Of a DNA stretch of 64,000 nucleotides, positions 37,478-49,173 are shown one piece after another. The notes beneath the pieces are model-generated. The model had not been told where the DNA came from, ran no database searches, and saw only the letters and a list, made by a program, of their open reading frames with translations. The number at the start of each line of letters is the position of its first letter. The stretch's first letter is position 1. This DNA is from Bigelowiella natans CCMP2755 (Eukaryota > Cercozoa > Chlorarachniophyceae). The DNA is taken from contig ADNK01000870.1 of assembly GCA_000320545.1 (NCBI GenBank), forward strand, positions 124,001-188,000. The letters run 5' to 3'. Made by a program: the position numbers and the translations under genes.

Positions 37478-38624
37478 ATGGCACATTTGGCATCCCCACA
37501 AAAATTTTCCCGGAGACGATGTTGCGTGTTGTGTGTACTATTGTTTGTCTTTCTCACTGGGTTGTCTTCGAGAAACCAGGGATCACACTTCGTTCATTTA
37601 CCTCGGCATTCACAACTTACGATGTGCGTGAGACACTACTACTTTTCGTTTCACTCCAAGAGTTAAGCGAATAATATGTGATACTACTATCCTGTTACAT
37701 ATGTTGTTGTCAAGGCGCATTCAGAAAGCTGATGGTGAGGATGGGGTGAAGATTTCTATGTGCCATATTGAGGACACTGTAACAATTGCTCGAGCTCTAG
37801 CTAGGATTTATAAGGTCTGTAGCGTTAGGCTTGTGGCGGTGGCAGGCAGCAGCAGTAGCAGTGGTTGGTGGTGGTGGTGGTGGCGTGTAGTTACTTTCAT
37901 TTCCAGTAATGAAAACTACCGTCTGAAACACCATCATGTTCATAAGGAATTTCTTATAGTATGTTTTGGTAGTATTTTCAAAATGATTATATTGAGAGTA
38001 GTAATACAAAACTCAATGTTGTTCTTTTTTTATTTTTAACTACAGAAGGGAGAATCACTATTTTTATCTGGTGATTTGGGATCTGGAAAGACATGCTTTG
38101 CCAGAGCGTTCATCAGAGAATTCCTTGATAACCCCATCCTTGATGTCCCATCTCCAACGTAATCAGGATACATTTACTTGCACATTACTACTAATAAGTA
38201 ACCATGAATAACTCCTTATTTCAAATGCATCCCCTGATAATTCTGCTACTACAAGTATTATTATTATGATGATTGTGTAAGTTTGATGATGATGAGGAGG
38301 AGAAGGATGGGGATGATAATGAAGATGGCAATAATTTCCAGTGATGCAAACAGTACTGTAGATGTGTCATAAACTATCGATCGTGTCATCATTGTCTAAT
38401 TACACAGATATCTCATTGCTCTAACGTATGGTGATAAGGAAGAAGCTAGTCGAGTCCGTAGCAGGTTACCACTGTAGTAGTACAATGCTGCCCCCCATGA
38501 TGAGAGCTGCTTTTAAGTAAATTGGGAATAATTATTGAATAAATGCATAAGTAGTCGAGAAGAATCAGTACCACTCTGCAAAGTTACTCATTTGGATTTA
38601 TACCGACTAAAGAACGCTACGAGG

Positions 38625-38661
<37 letters not shown>

Positions 38662-39549
38662 AGTAGTAGTAGTGGAAGTAGTAGTAGTAATTTCCAAAAA
38701 GACAAGTCCTATGAAAAAGGCATATTATATATACAGTGCAACAACCTTGACATCTAGCCTCTGGGTCATCATCACCATCATTCATATAGGATTTGCAATA
38801 CCATCATCACTATAGTATTCAGTTTCAATCAGCATGATCAATAATGCTATCAGAGTGAGAAGGCTTATAGATTTCGAGGATGTATTCAACAACCAGATAA
38901 GGTTGCTACTATTTAGTAGCATATAGCGAAGATATTGATGTTTATCATACTTTATCGCTGGAACAGCCATTAGTGATGATGAGCATGAGGAGGAGGAGGA
39001 GGAGGAGGAAGAGGAGGAGGAGGAGGAAGATGTTATCCTAACCCATCAATATCAAATAGAAACTTTCAAGGAGAGTATTTGAGAGGAGTAGGAATTTATG
39101 TATTCATCTTCTTCTTCTTCTTGAGAGCTTGCTGCCTAATTGTTTCGCGATTCAGTATTATAGAATGGCCTGAGAGACTGCTGCTCTTGGAATCTAATGG
39201 AGAAAGAAGAAGAAGAAGAAGCGGAGGAGGAGGGGGGGGGAGGAGGGGTAATAAATGAGAGCTGGCCTCCACGACTTGAGGTAACATTTCACGGCAGTGG
39301 TCCTCAGGGAATACATCGAAATATTACCATCAAATCGAGTAAGACGAGTAAATCAAAAAGGTGTGTGCGATTGATACATAAACATATAACAAATAGACGC
39401 ATCATGACCAACGTAGATTAACGAATACATTACGATCTGATGGTTTTCCCACATCATTCCTTAACTTGGCATCATCATTCATTGATATGGTGCTAAGAAT
39501 GATGGCCGCTCGAATTGTTTTAAGTGTTGTGAGTGTATTGTGAGTGTGT

Positions 39550-39588
<39 letters not shown>

Positions 39589-39791
39589 TGTCATCGCCAT
39601 CATTTTTTCTTCTACGTTCGTATGACAACGATAATACCTCTCTGCTCTTTCTCAATATATACTAATATATATACGTGTGTGTGTGTGTGTGTATGTGTGT
39701 AGGGAAGCGACGAACAGCATTTTGGATCGACTACTAGCAAAACTATTGATGATGTCTTCTTCGTCTTCGTGTTCAGATGATGACCACAGTA

Positions 39792-39824
<33 letters not shown>

Positions 39825-39835
39825 CTGATGCCTAA
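37478..39835 (+). CDS. tsaE: TsaE (YjeE) ATPase for tRNA t6A37 synthesis, organelle-targeted, probably fused to the following TsaD
   Basis: P-loop ATPase that works with TsaD in bacterial-type threonylcarbamoyladenosine (t6A37) synthesis. Exons: 37478-37623, 37715-37814, 38046-38158, 38408-38430, 38584-38623, 38860-38901, 39156-39360 and 39703-39788 or 39835. It starts with a basic region and hydrophobic core (RRRCCVLCVLLFVFLTGL), a likely ER signal peptide, then a basic Ser/Arg/His stretch, as in bipartite plastid presequences. Family motifs in order: Walker A SGDLGSGKT, SPTYLIALTY, HLDLYRL, IIEWPERL and the C-terminal PPRLEVTFHGSGP. Phases agree except in exon 7, where the frame must shift by one base at a G run near 39233. 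The reading frame ends at TAA 39833-39835, but a donor at 39789 could splice in phase to TsaD at 39912. Confidence 0.8.
38620..38660 (+). repeat. (GTT)n triplet run at a TsaE splice donor
   Basis: The intron after HLDLYRLKNAT begins GAG/GTTGTTGTTG and continues as twelve or so GTT units, followed by GTAGTAGTAG. The 5' splice site is thus the first unit of the repeat. Reading through it in the exon frame would only add hydrophobic or small residues. Confidence 0.8.
39551..39587 (+). repeat. (GT)n microsatellite in TsaE intron
   Basis: GT dinucleotide run inside the intron between TsaE exons 7 and 8 (39361-39702). A second GT run lies at about 39675-39702 and ends in the acceptor TGTGTAG itself, so the usual pyrimidine tract before this 3' splice site is a GT repeat. 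Confidence 0.85.
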
Positions 39836-39911
39836 ATACTACTACTATATCATCATCATAGTACTGATACTACTACTACTACTACTACAACTACTAACAC
39901 TAATACTACAG

Positions 39912-40400
39912 ATTCAATAGCGGCAAAAGCAGGAGAGAAATGGGGGGGAGATGATGGCCACAAGTCCTACTACTCATTGAGTCGTCGCAGTCGCTCATCA
40001 TTAGTTGATGATGATGATCATCATCATCATCATTCTTCCAATGCGACAACTACTGATCCCATTAGCAGCGTATCATACCATCCTTCAAATAATGCTACTA
40101 CAGCAGCTGCTCCTAGAAGTGATGATAATGATGATGACATCAAAACGAAACTTGTTTTAGGTCATTTACCCCTCCCCCCCTCCTCCTCACTATCTACATG
40201 TTCGGCTGAATAATAAAATAATGGGTACTACTACTACTACTACTACTGTTGGTTGCGTATAGGTATTGAAACCAGTTGCGATGACACAGCTGTCGCAATT
40301 GTAATATTATAAATTGTTCTTCTTATATAGTTGTTCTTGTTGTTGTTGTTGTTGTTGTTGTTTTTTATAATCGTATACTCACTCACATTGTGTTGTGTGT

Positions 40401-40444
<44 letters not shown>

Positions 40445-40791
40445 GATCCACCTACCACCTACCACCTAGAAAGTACCACCTACTACTACTACTACTACTA
40501 CTACTACTATTACTACAACTGCAACTCTTATGAGATGAAAGCACTGTATGTAGCTCTTGTCGATACAGCGTGTGTATACATATATCATCCACCTAGTATT
40601 GTATAATACGTACTTATTATTACATATTTCGCCTCCTCCCCCTCCTCCTCCTCCTCCCATCGTCTACTACCCGTAAATCATATAAATCATCAAGCTACGT
40701 GGTGATGGGAAGGTCCTAGCAAATCTTCGAGAAAGTCAGCAATCAATACACGAAAACTATGGAGGTGTTGTTCCAAGATTGGCCAAGGTAC

Positions 40792-40824
<33 letters not shown>

Positions 40825-40830
40825 GTGATT

Positions 40831-40868
<38 letters not shown>

Positions 40869-42284
40869 CGTGATATCGACTATGCAGGAGGCTCACGTGA
40901 GTGCCCTATCTGGGTTAATAAAGAAAGCATTGAAAATTGCAAAAATTGATGATGATATGGGCGATGATGTCCATCATCGTCATCATCATCATCATCAACA
41001 ACAACAAAATAAGCTAGATGCTGTAGCAGTGACCATAGGGCCTGGATTGTCTTTGTGTCTTGAGGTTGGGGTAAAGGAAGCAATGAAGGTAAAAGAAGAA
41101 GAACAAGTGATAGAATACTTCGTAGAAGAAGAAGAAGAAAGCAGCAATAAAAGGAGCAACATCATCGTTTTCGTTATGGCATCAAATGAAAAGGAGGAGA
41201 GAGAGAGATGAGAGAGAAAGAGAGGTTTCCCAAACTACTGAGGTCATACTTTTTATTTTATTCATCGTTGCCCTCCGACAAGTCAGTCAATCGTTTTTAG
41301 TATTATTTCACCATCATCATCATCATCATCATCATCATCATATTATAGATATATCTGATTCAATGAATGATTTCATAAAACAGCTTTCTCAAAACCTCCA
41401 AATTCCTTATTTTCCAATTCATCATCTGGAAGCTCACACTCTTGTGTCGCGGTTACCTAAATATCCATATTCTCCTCCTCATTCTCCTCCTCCTCCTCCT
41501 CCTCCTCATCATCATCATCATCAACAACAGCAACAACAACAACAACAACCCCATCATCATCACAACGATAATCGTGGTAACTGCTTCTTCTTCTTCCTTT
41601 CTCGGTTAGCACGTAATGTATATCATACTTGCCAATCACGACAGCGGTTGAACCCTAAGCTTCATTCGTGCACTGAAAATAAGAACAACAACAAAAGTAG
41701 CCATCATTATTGTGATAATAATGGGGAGGAGGAGAGCAAAGATGCTGTTCTGACTGCTGCTACTACTACTGCTACTACTACTACTACATCTACAACAACA
41801 ACTACAACTACCGCTGCTGGGAAGTGTACTGATACTAATGGTGATGATGATGGTCATGGCTACCAACTCTCACTACTACTACCACGCACAATGAAGAAGA
41901 AGAGGAAGAAAGAGCAAGGGCGTGGGGAGGAGAAGAATGATGATGGTGATGATAATGATGCGGCAATCGACTTTCCGTTTTTAGTTTTACTAGTGTCAGG
42001 AGGACACACCATGCTAGTCGTCTCGAAAGGCGTCGGAGAATACCAAATATTAGGTCATTTATTAGCAGCGCTAGTAGTAGTTGTAGTAGTAGTCCATTGA
42101 TGCTTGCTATGCTATGCTATGCTATCACCATCACCATCATCATCGTCATCATAATTCTATTACTTGGATATAAATTGCTGTCGGTCTGCCGATGCTGTGT
42201 ACTTCATCAAGGAGTTGTCAGATACTTCTAACACTTCTCCTCCTTGTCCTATTCCTCCTCTTGCTCCTCGTCCTTATTCTCTCT

Positions 42285-42316
<32 letters not shown>

Positions 42317-42896
42317 TAGGAAGTACCCTAGATGATTCTGTAGGAGAGGCCTTTGATAAGGTTGCAAGATTGTTGGGAGTGAGCGATATCCCAGGGGGTC
42401 ATCAAGTAATCATTAAACATACAATCGTTTTCTTCTTTTTTCCTTCTTCTTTGTCTTTGTAGTAGAAGAAGAAATAAAAGTAGTAGTAGTAGTAGTGGTA
42501 GTACCAAAATCTCCGCCAATAAGTAAGTAAATAAGTAATTAAATAGTATGAGCCAATATTATTAATATTATTATTACATCCCCATTCTCTTCCCCACCCT
42601 TAATTCTCCTTCCTCCTCCTTCCTCCTCCTTCCCCCTCCCTCCTCCTCTTCAAGGTGGAGCTTTTAGCAAAAGGCGGACATGGTACTTCTACAAACATGA
42701 TATATCATGCATGATGATTTCAAATAAGAATCTAATACATCAAAAAATGATAAATATACCTGAACCGATTGTTATCTTGATGCAGTAGTACTGATGTATG
42801 TATGTATGTATGTATGTATGTATGATTTAGGTAAGGAATTACCAAGGCCATTACCTATCCCACTTTCTCAGTCAAGAGACCCTTGCCTTCGCCTTG

Positions 42897-42929
<33 letters not shown>

Positions 42930-44098
42930 AGTAGTAGGAACATCTAGTGCTAGTTGTAGTTGACGACGACGATCACGAGGCTGACATGCATGAGTCCAGT
43001 TAGTTAATAACCGTACAATTATTTATTTGATGGTGTAATGATAATGATGAAGAAGAAGAAGAAGAAGAAGATGATGATGATGATGATAGTCACGGCAATG
43101 ACAATCTTTGGGATAATTCGTAATAGTAAGTTTCATGTCCGCATCATTCGGTGATGTTATGATATTATCACCATACATCGTCGTTGCTTACTCTCCAATA
43201 GGAAGCTGATTAACTAACCTTTTTAGTGTATTGATATGTGACTAACTGTCCTCACGATTTGTTTAATACTCCTCCTCTCCTCCTCATCGTCATCGTTTCC
43301 TTCGCTTTTCTTCTTCTTCTTCTTCATTAGGGTGTGATATGTCATTCTCGGGTCTCAAAACGCACGTGAAAAGGTGGTTAGACAACTATACTCGGTAGTA
43401 GTAGTAGGAGGAGGAGGAGGAGGAGGAGGAGGAGGGGGGGGTAGAGAACAACGAAACGACTATATTATTCGGTAGACAGACTTACTACTACTCGTGATGT
43501 TGCCTTCCTGCTGACTGGGGAAAGTGTTACAAGTATTAAGTAATGGGAGGAGGGAGACCTGCTGCAGGTTTTCTCATTATTCGTTATTTGTTCTTTATTA
43601 ATTCTTCAAAAGTTGTGTCCACAATTACGTCGATATGTGCGGAGATAGCAATCAAGAACACCAACAAAGAATTAAGAACGTTGCTAAGGTCATCATTCAT
43701 TCACCCCGTCCTTCCTTCCTCCCTCCCTACCTAATCACACTGTATGCCTTTGTTATTATAGCGAGATGGACAAATACCACACATTTCTATGCCTTATGTA
43801 TAATTTTAGGGTGATATTTGTTTATGTCTGTTGTATAGGATGATCGTATATTATTGTATACTTGTGTACTACTTGCTTTGCAAGCCCATATAGGCATCCT
43901 TATCCATTCATCAAACATAGTAGTAGTTATAGTAGTAGTAGCACACACTGCGAATACACAAATCATCATCATTATCATTATCATTATTTCTAGGCTTTCC
44001 AGGATGCTGCAATCGAGCATTTAACAATAAGGACAGGACGTGCTATTGAAAGGGTAATCTAGTCATTGAATCATCTACGATATAGTTGTCCTCATCGT

Positions 44099-44135
<37 letters not shown>

Positions 44136-44222
44136 CAATGTTACATTCTTCATATCACAGGCCAGAGGAGATGGAAATAACATAAGTTGCCTGGTGCTTG
44201 CAGGGTAGTTAAATCAGAGATA

Positions 44223-44260
<38 letters not shown>

Positions 44261-45102
44261 CATTGTCAGCGTAATAGTAACTGCTAAGTAGGAGTTTGGT
44301 TGACCGAACGTAAATTATTTCTTAACTTCTGCTTATTTGTACATCATGATTATAATTATTATTATTGATGCTGTTGTTATTATTGCTATCAGAGGCGTTG
44401 CTGCAAATATGCAATTGCGAGAGGCCGTCAGAAAGCTCTGCAAAGGTAAAGAACATCTCCTTCATTATAGCGTGGGTGATTCGTGATATTAGTAATGTTA
44501 TTATAATAATAATAATGATAATAACATCTCTCATTGGGATGATGATACTACATACATACTATACATACATACAGAGAAAAAGCTTCGGTTGGCTGTTCCC
44601 CCTGTTGAATTATGCACCGACAATGGAGTTATGGTGGCATGGACGGTCAATATCAACGAAAAACAACAACATCTTAGGAGGAGGAGGAGGAGGAGGATAT
44701 TACAGAGAATAATAGATCGATCAATCAGAGGATGGAGTATGATTCTCTTCTTCTTATTAGGGAATAGAGAGGATGAAACTGGGACTTGGTGACGCCCCAG
44801 TAGCAGCTACTTGCACGAATATCACAGCTTCGGTCGAGATCCGCCCAAGGTTTCCCATTATTATTATTCTTCCTTCACGATTTTCTTTCATTTCAATTTC
44901 TGCAAAATACTGATCTCTACGGCCACCTAATTGTTATTGTTATTATTATTGTTATTATTATTGTTTGATTTATATTTGTTGTTCCAGATGGACTCTTGGG
45001 CCCAGACATCACCTAAGCATAACACAAGAATATCAGTTAAAGGCCCGCCGTAACAGATGCTCAACATCAAAACACAATAGAGGACAGCAGCAAGGACTAT
45101 GA
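39912..45102 (+). CDS. tsaD: TsaD/OSGEPL1 (Qri7-type) tRNA threonylcarbamoyltransferase
   Basis: Transfers the threonylcarbamoyl group to adenosine 37 of ANN-decoding tRNAs, in mitochondria or plastids for this bacterial-type branch. Sixteen exons (39912-40160, 40263-40300, 40695-40787, 40888-41088, 41384-42053, 42320-42405, 42655-42682, 42831-42896, 43331-43394, 43613-43688, 43994-44053, 44161-44204, 44393-44445, 44575-44645, 44761-44849, 44988-45102) join with perfect phase. Motifs: [24 protein letters not shown]; metal-binding [63 protein letters not shown]. The IER ending matches the OSGEPL1 type rather than cytosolic Kae1. A long His/Gln/Pro/Thr/Asp-rich insert lies between HHLEAH and VSGGHT. 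The first exon has no ATG in frame, so it needs an upstream exon, most simply that of TsaE. Confidence 0.92.
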
Positions 45103-45979
45103 CCACTGACATAGCGACGACTGAGCTATACGGATGTAACATGCAATGAAACGATCGAACAAATCAAATAAATTGTCTAATTCTAGCAGAATTGTCACGC
45201 TATGTCGCTATGCTAGCATGCATGTAATAAGTGTAATATATAAGACAATAAGACGGCGGATGTAATCAATTAAATCAAGCATGTAGGTGTGTGCGCATGT
45301 TAGTGCAATTTAAGCGCTGCAGCTGCGGCTTTGTACAGCTTACTATATATTAGCTTATGTGACATATGACTAGATGAATTCTAAGATGACAAAAATTTTG
45401 ATCATGCACGCTAGCACGCATGGCGGCGGCAGCATGCACGCTAGCACGTGTCGCTTACACATGTACGGACAATCTAGCAATGCGAGCCGTCGCATGTGTG
45501 CAGTCTATCTGTTGCATGCAGTGCATCGTAGCTACGATAGGTACGTCTGCTACGCATGCTAGCATGGATCGATATATCGACGCATCGTCGTGCAATAAGC
45601 TAGCTAGCTAGAGAGGCTTTAGCATACTAGCATAGCTAGATAGGTGTTGATGAAGTCAAATATCACAACGGTTACGTACGTACTGCGATGCCACATCACT
45701 GCCGTCAGCTTTGATACGAATCTCCGGTGTTTCAAGTGATGTGGTGTAAGATGGCATTCTAAGCACACAAAACAGTATGTATCTAGATATGCATATGTGT
45801 ACATCAGCAGCCACCACCATTGTGAACAATAACTTTGGAAGGTTGTTGAATAGCTAGCTGTGCTAATAACCATGAAATTTCTCGAAAACGACATCACGCT
45901 ACAATGTAAAACATATATTAAGATTTGGGGAACATCCCCCAACCCTACTTTGATCTAGGCGCAGGTAATCCAGTAGCAA
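45103..45979. other. Palindrome-rich convergent spacer
   Basis: Tail-to-tail spacer between TsaD (+) and SmD2 (-). From about 45190 to 45640 it is rich in GCTAGC, CATGCACGCTAGCACG-type nested palindromes (about 45403-45450), CGTAGCTACG and a GCTAGCTAGCTAG run ending near 45611. No RNA gene or coding frame is supported. Confidence 0.7.
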
Positions 45980-46460
45980 TTACATCTGAAATCGATAAAC
46001 AAAATCAGAATGTGATGATGGTAAACCAAAACTGCATAAGACAAAAAAGTACATAATTACCGGATTCCGTAAAACTAAGATGACAGAATCGCCTCGGAGG
46101 AACATTTTCGATATGAAGCGATCCTTGTTAACTGGTTTTGCTTTGCTCTTTCCCTTCCCTGCTTTTGGAATCTCAGTCCATAACTCTTGTACATTTTCTA
46201 GAACCATATTGCAGTGCCTATCGAAGGCTTTTACAGATCCTAATAGCTTCTTGTTATTTCTGCAGTTGATCAAAACCTGCGTGCTGTTCATTACGCTTTG
46301 GTGCAGCACAGAGAGCGGGCCTGATTGTATATAAAATTTATAATGCTTGCAGTTTTCTACCACAAAATTTATATGTTTTGGTAGTGGCCATTTAGGATAC
46401 AATCGAGGAGATACCTGTTTGGATGTCATCCTTATTAATCTCCTTTTCGTCCGATGCCAT
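45980..46460 (-). CDS. SNRPD2: Small nuclear ribonucleoprotein Sm D2
   Basis: Core Sm-ring protein of the U1, U2, U4 and U5 snRNPs. Three exons: 46460-46415, 46320-46061 and 45985-45980; total 103 residues, a little shorter than the human protein of about 118. Nearly all of the Sm fold is in exon 2: [20 protein letters not shown] (Sm1 strand 1), [20 protein letters not shown] (Sm1 signature), a basic D2-type loop [17 protein letters not shown], and [14 protein letters not shown] (Sm2). The chosen last exon codes only methionine and the stop. If the last intron were retained, the reading frame would run on into a hydrophobic stretch. It is divergent from ELP3, with about 545 bases between starts. 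Confidence 0.95.
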
Positions 46461-47005
46461 TTTCTTTGGGGGTGGGAGATTGCGGAGTTTGCGAGGAAGA
46501 TCTTGTCTTACGGCTTACGGCGACAGCATTCAGCTGAGAAGACATACTATCCATCCTTCAATTAGGTGAGACAACTAATTTCTCACGTCGTAAAACATAA
46601 AAAATATGGTTATGAATATGAAAGGGATAATGTATATTCTGAGTTATCACTGCGCAGAAAATTTAGCGCATGTTCTAGTCTACGACAAGGATGGCATTGG
46701 TTGGTTTTGATGAGCTTGTGTTGTTTATGTTGTCTCATTCAGTTAAGGTTATTCATTCGATCAAATACCTCCTATTCAAGTATTAGTACTGCGCAACAAG
46801 CATTACAATGCTAATGATGATAATCTTGTGACAAAAAGATAGACAATAATATATCGATCAAACTTCGTAATTTTTAATTCTTATTGAACCAACGGAGGGC
46901 AAGGACAAGGAGCATCCAGACGAACCCCTCCCTACCAGACCACCTTATCAGATCAGAGAGAAGAAGAAGAAGAGGAAGAGGATAACATTGTACATCTAAG
47001 ACACA
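46461..47005. promoter_or_regulatory. Divergent promoter spacer between SmD2 and ELP3
   Basis: Head-to-head spacer of 545 bases. Mostly AT-rich plain sequence with a short purine tract (GAAGAAGAAGAAGAGG) about 40 bases before the ELP3 start. No palindrome cluster, no supported gene and no assigned core element. Confidence 0.4.
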
Positions 47006-49141
47006 ATGGCAACTTGCGACTCTGCGCTCCCAGATCAGAAACTTCTTGATGAAGTCATTGACGATATTGAGGTACTTCACACTTTCTTCTCCCTGCTTTT
47101 ACCTCCTCCTCACCAATTGGTTGCTGCTCGACAGGACATCTCCAAATTTGACCGTATCTTCTCCAAGGACGCGAAATGGATGCGAACGTAGGATTCTTGA
47201 TTTCGAATTTGTACACTCGTGTATTTCGAATAGGTTGAGATTAGGGGATTATTCGCATAAATACCACGCACTGTACACTCGTGTATTTCGAATAGGTTGA
47301 GATTAGGGGATTATTCGCGTAAATACCACGCACTCCTCATCATTGTGGTAGCGTAAAGATGTGTGGGTTAGCTGATATTATCTCCACCATCTCTTTCCTA
47401 TATCCAGCGAGATCAAATCGGATTGCGTTAACTGGTTGGCGGAATTAATGCCAGAAGCGGATCGCAAAAAGCTCGTCCCTTTTGCTTACGAATTAGCAAA
47501 ATCACCGTAAGTACATCGCGACGTGATCTTCCCGCTTTTATAGAATCCTCCGCTGAATTCATTATTTCCTCATTCAGTTTCGACAATATTGAAGATGTAA
47601 ATAAGACTTATACGAAGCTTCGGAAAAAATACCGATTTATGGCAAAGAAAGCCCAGATGAACTACGGTGATAATATGATAATTTGTGTTTAAGAAGTTGC
47701 TTGTTATGTGACATAAATATGAATATTCTGAATCTTGTACTTGCAATCAGTCTACAGGGTACTATTGAACAAAGGCATGGTAAACAAGAATGTAATTCTG
47801 GAACAATACCTCGTCGCTAAAGCGGTCAGTTGTATCATTAGTTGTTTAAATATGTATAAATGGGTTACAAGACAATAGAGAGCACAGTACTCATTAATCC
47901 AGGTTCGATCATTGTCTGGAGTTCTCGTCATCACAGTGTTTACATCTCCTTATCCAAGATATGGAAATAAGGTAGCATATCGATTCATTTAATTAGGACG
48001 AATATTGACTGACCACTTTTCGCACAAGATCGTCACTTATTGAATGCCTCTGTTCTTCCTCATTGTACCATTGTACTTCTATCTTTCATTCGTAGGTCCA
48101 AAGATTCAGTTGCAAGCATAACTGCTACTACTGTCCAAATGAACCGGATCTACCCAGGAGGTAGTAAGAATCATATTTGAGGAAGAAGAAAATGCAGCTG
48201 ATTACAGGGGGAAAGAAGAGGGATGTTGTCGCTTGTTGAGCAACTAGTTTAAAGTTAAAGGAAGCTTGTTGATACGAAGGAAGTGACTGGGTAGTACTCG
48301 TCGGTCGTGTTCCCATTTCCTTGTTCTTGGTGGTTATTATTATTACAGCTACCTTTCGAATGAGCCAGGTGTTAGGCGTGGAAAGAGACACAGTAAGATC
48401 TACTTATTTAGTTCAGACCCACCATCATCATCTCTAAGATACTACTATTCATGCTCAAGGGTTTCATGCAGACTACTTCCATCCGCCCTTAGTCCCCCCC
48501 TCCCCCGTGACGTGATTTATTTATCTCTCCTTCCTCCTCCTCACTTTGATGACATGGAACAATAATAATAGGCTGGGAGCCAGTTGATCAATTCTATGCA
48601 CGGGCATGGACGCACTATCTCAACGGACATCCCATTGATAAGATTGAAATTCTTGTTCTTGGGGGTAAGTATGTGTATTATGTAGATTGGAATTTCAGTT
48701 TGTGAGAGCATGGTATTGTTGCATTGTTCTTTCTTACTAGTTGCATTGGGAGGTGGTGTTGTCTTAGAGCTCCTCCTATAGTACCTACCTATCGCTGATG
48801 TTGGTGTTGTCAGGCACATGGTCCGAGTACCCGCAGGAGTACCAAGAAGAATTTCTAAGAGATATTTTCTGGTTATAATTTAGTATCATGCTTGTGCTGC
48901 ACTCAGATCAAATCAGAAATAATGATAATAATGATAAGAAGAAGAAGAAGAAGAATACTAATAGACGGCAGGTCTCTCCGTACTTTCACTGAGAAGAAGA
49001 AGTACTCATAAGCTTCTTCCCTCCTCTCTCCCATATGATGAAAGTATCTTACACAACATTGATTGTTGTGTTGAGTATCATCATCATCATCGTCATCGTC
49101 ATCGTCATCGTCTTCTTCTTTACTCAATACTACTACACTGT

Positions 49142-49173
<32 letters not shown>

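Noticed and set aside
37209-37631. Longer open frame that could be the TsaE N-terminus
   Set aside because: It can also splice in phase through a GTGAGA donor, but the frame from 37478 uses a better donor (GTGCGTGAG) and gives a clear hydrophobic leader. Kept only as an alternative.
39836-39911. Independent start for TsaD just before its first exon
   Set aside because: The TsaD frame upstream of 39912 is open back to the TsaE stop but contains no ATG, and a GTA/ACT repeat fills it. An independent start would need another, unseen exon.
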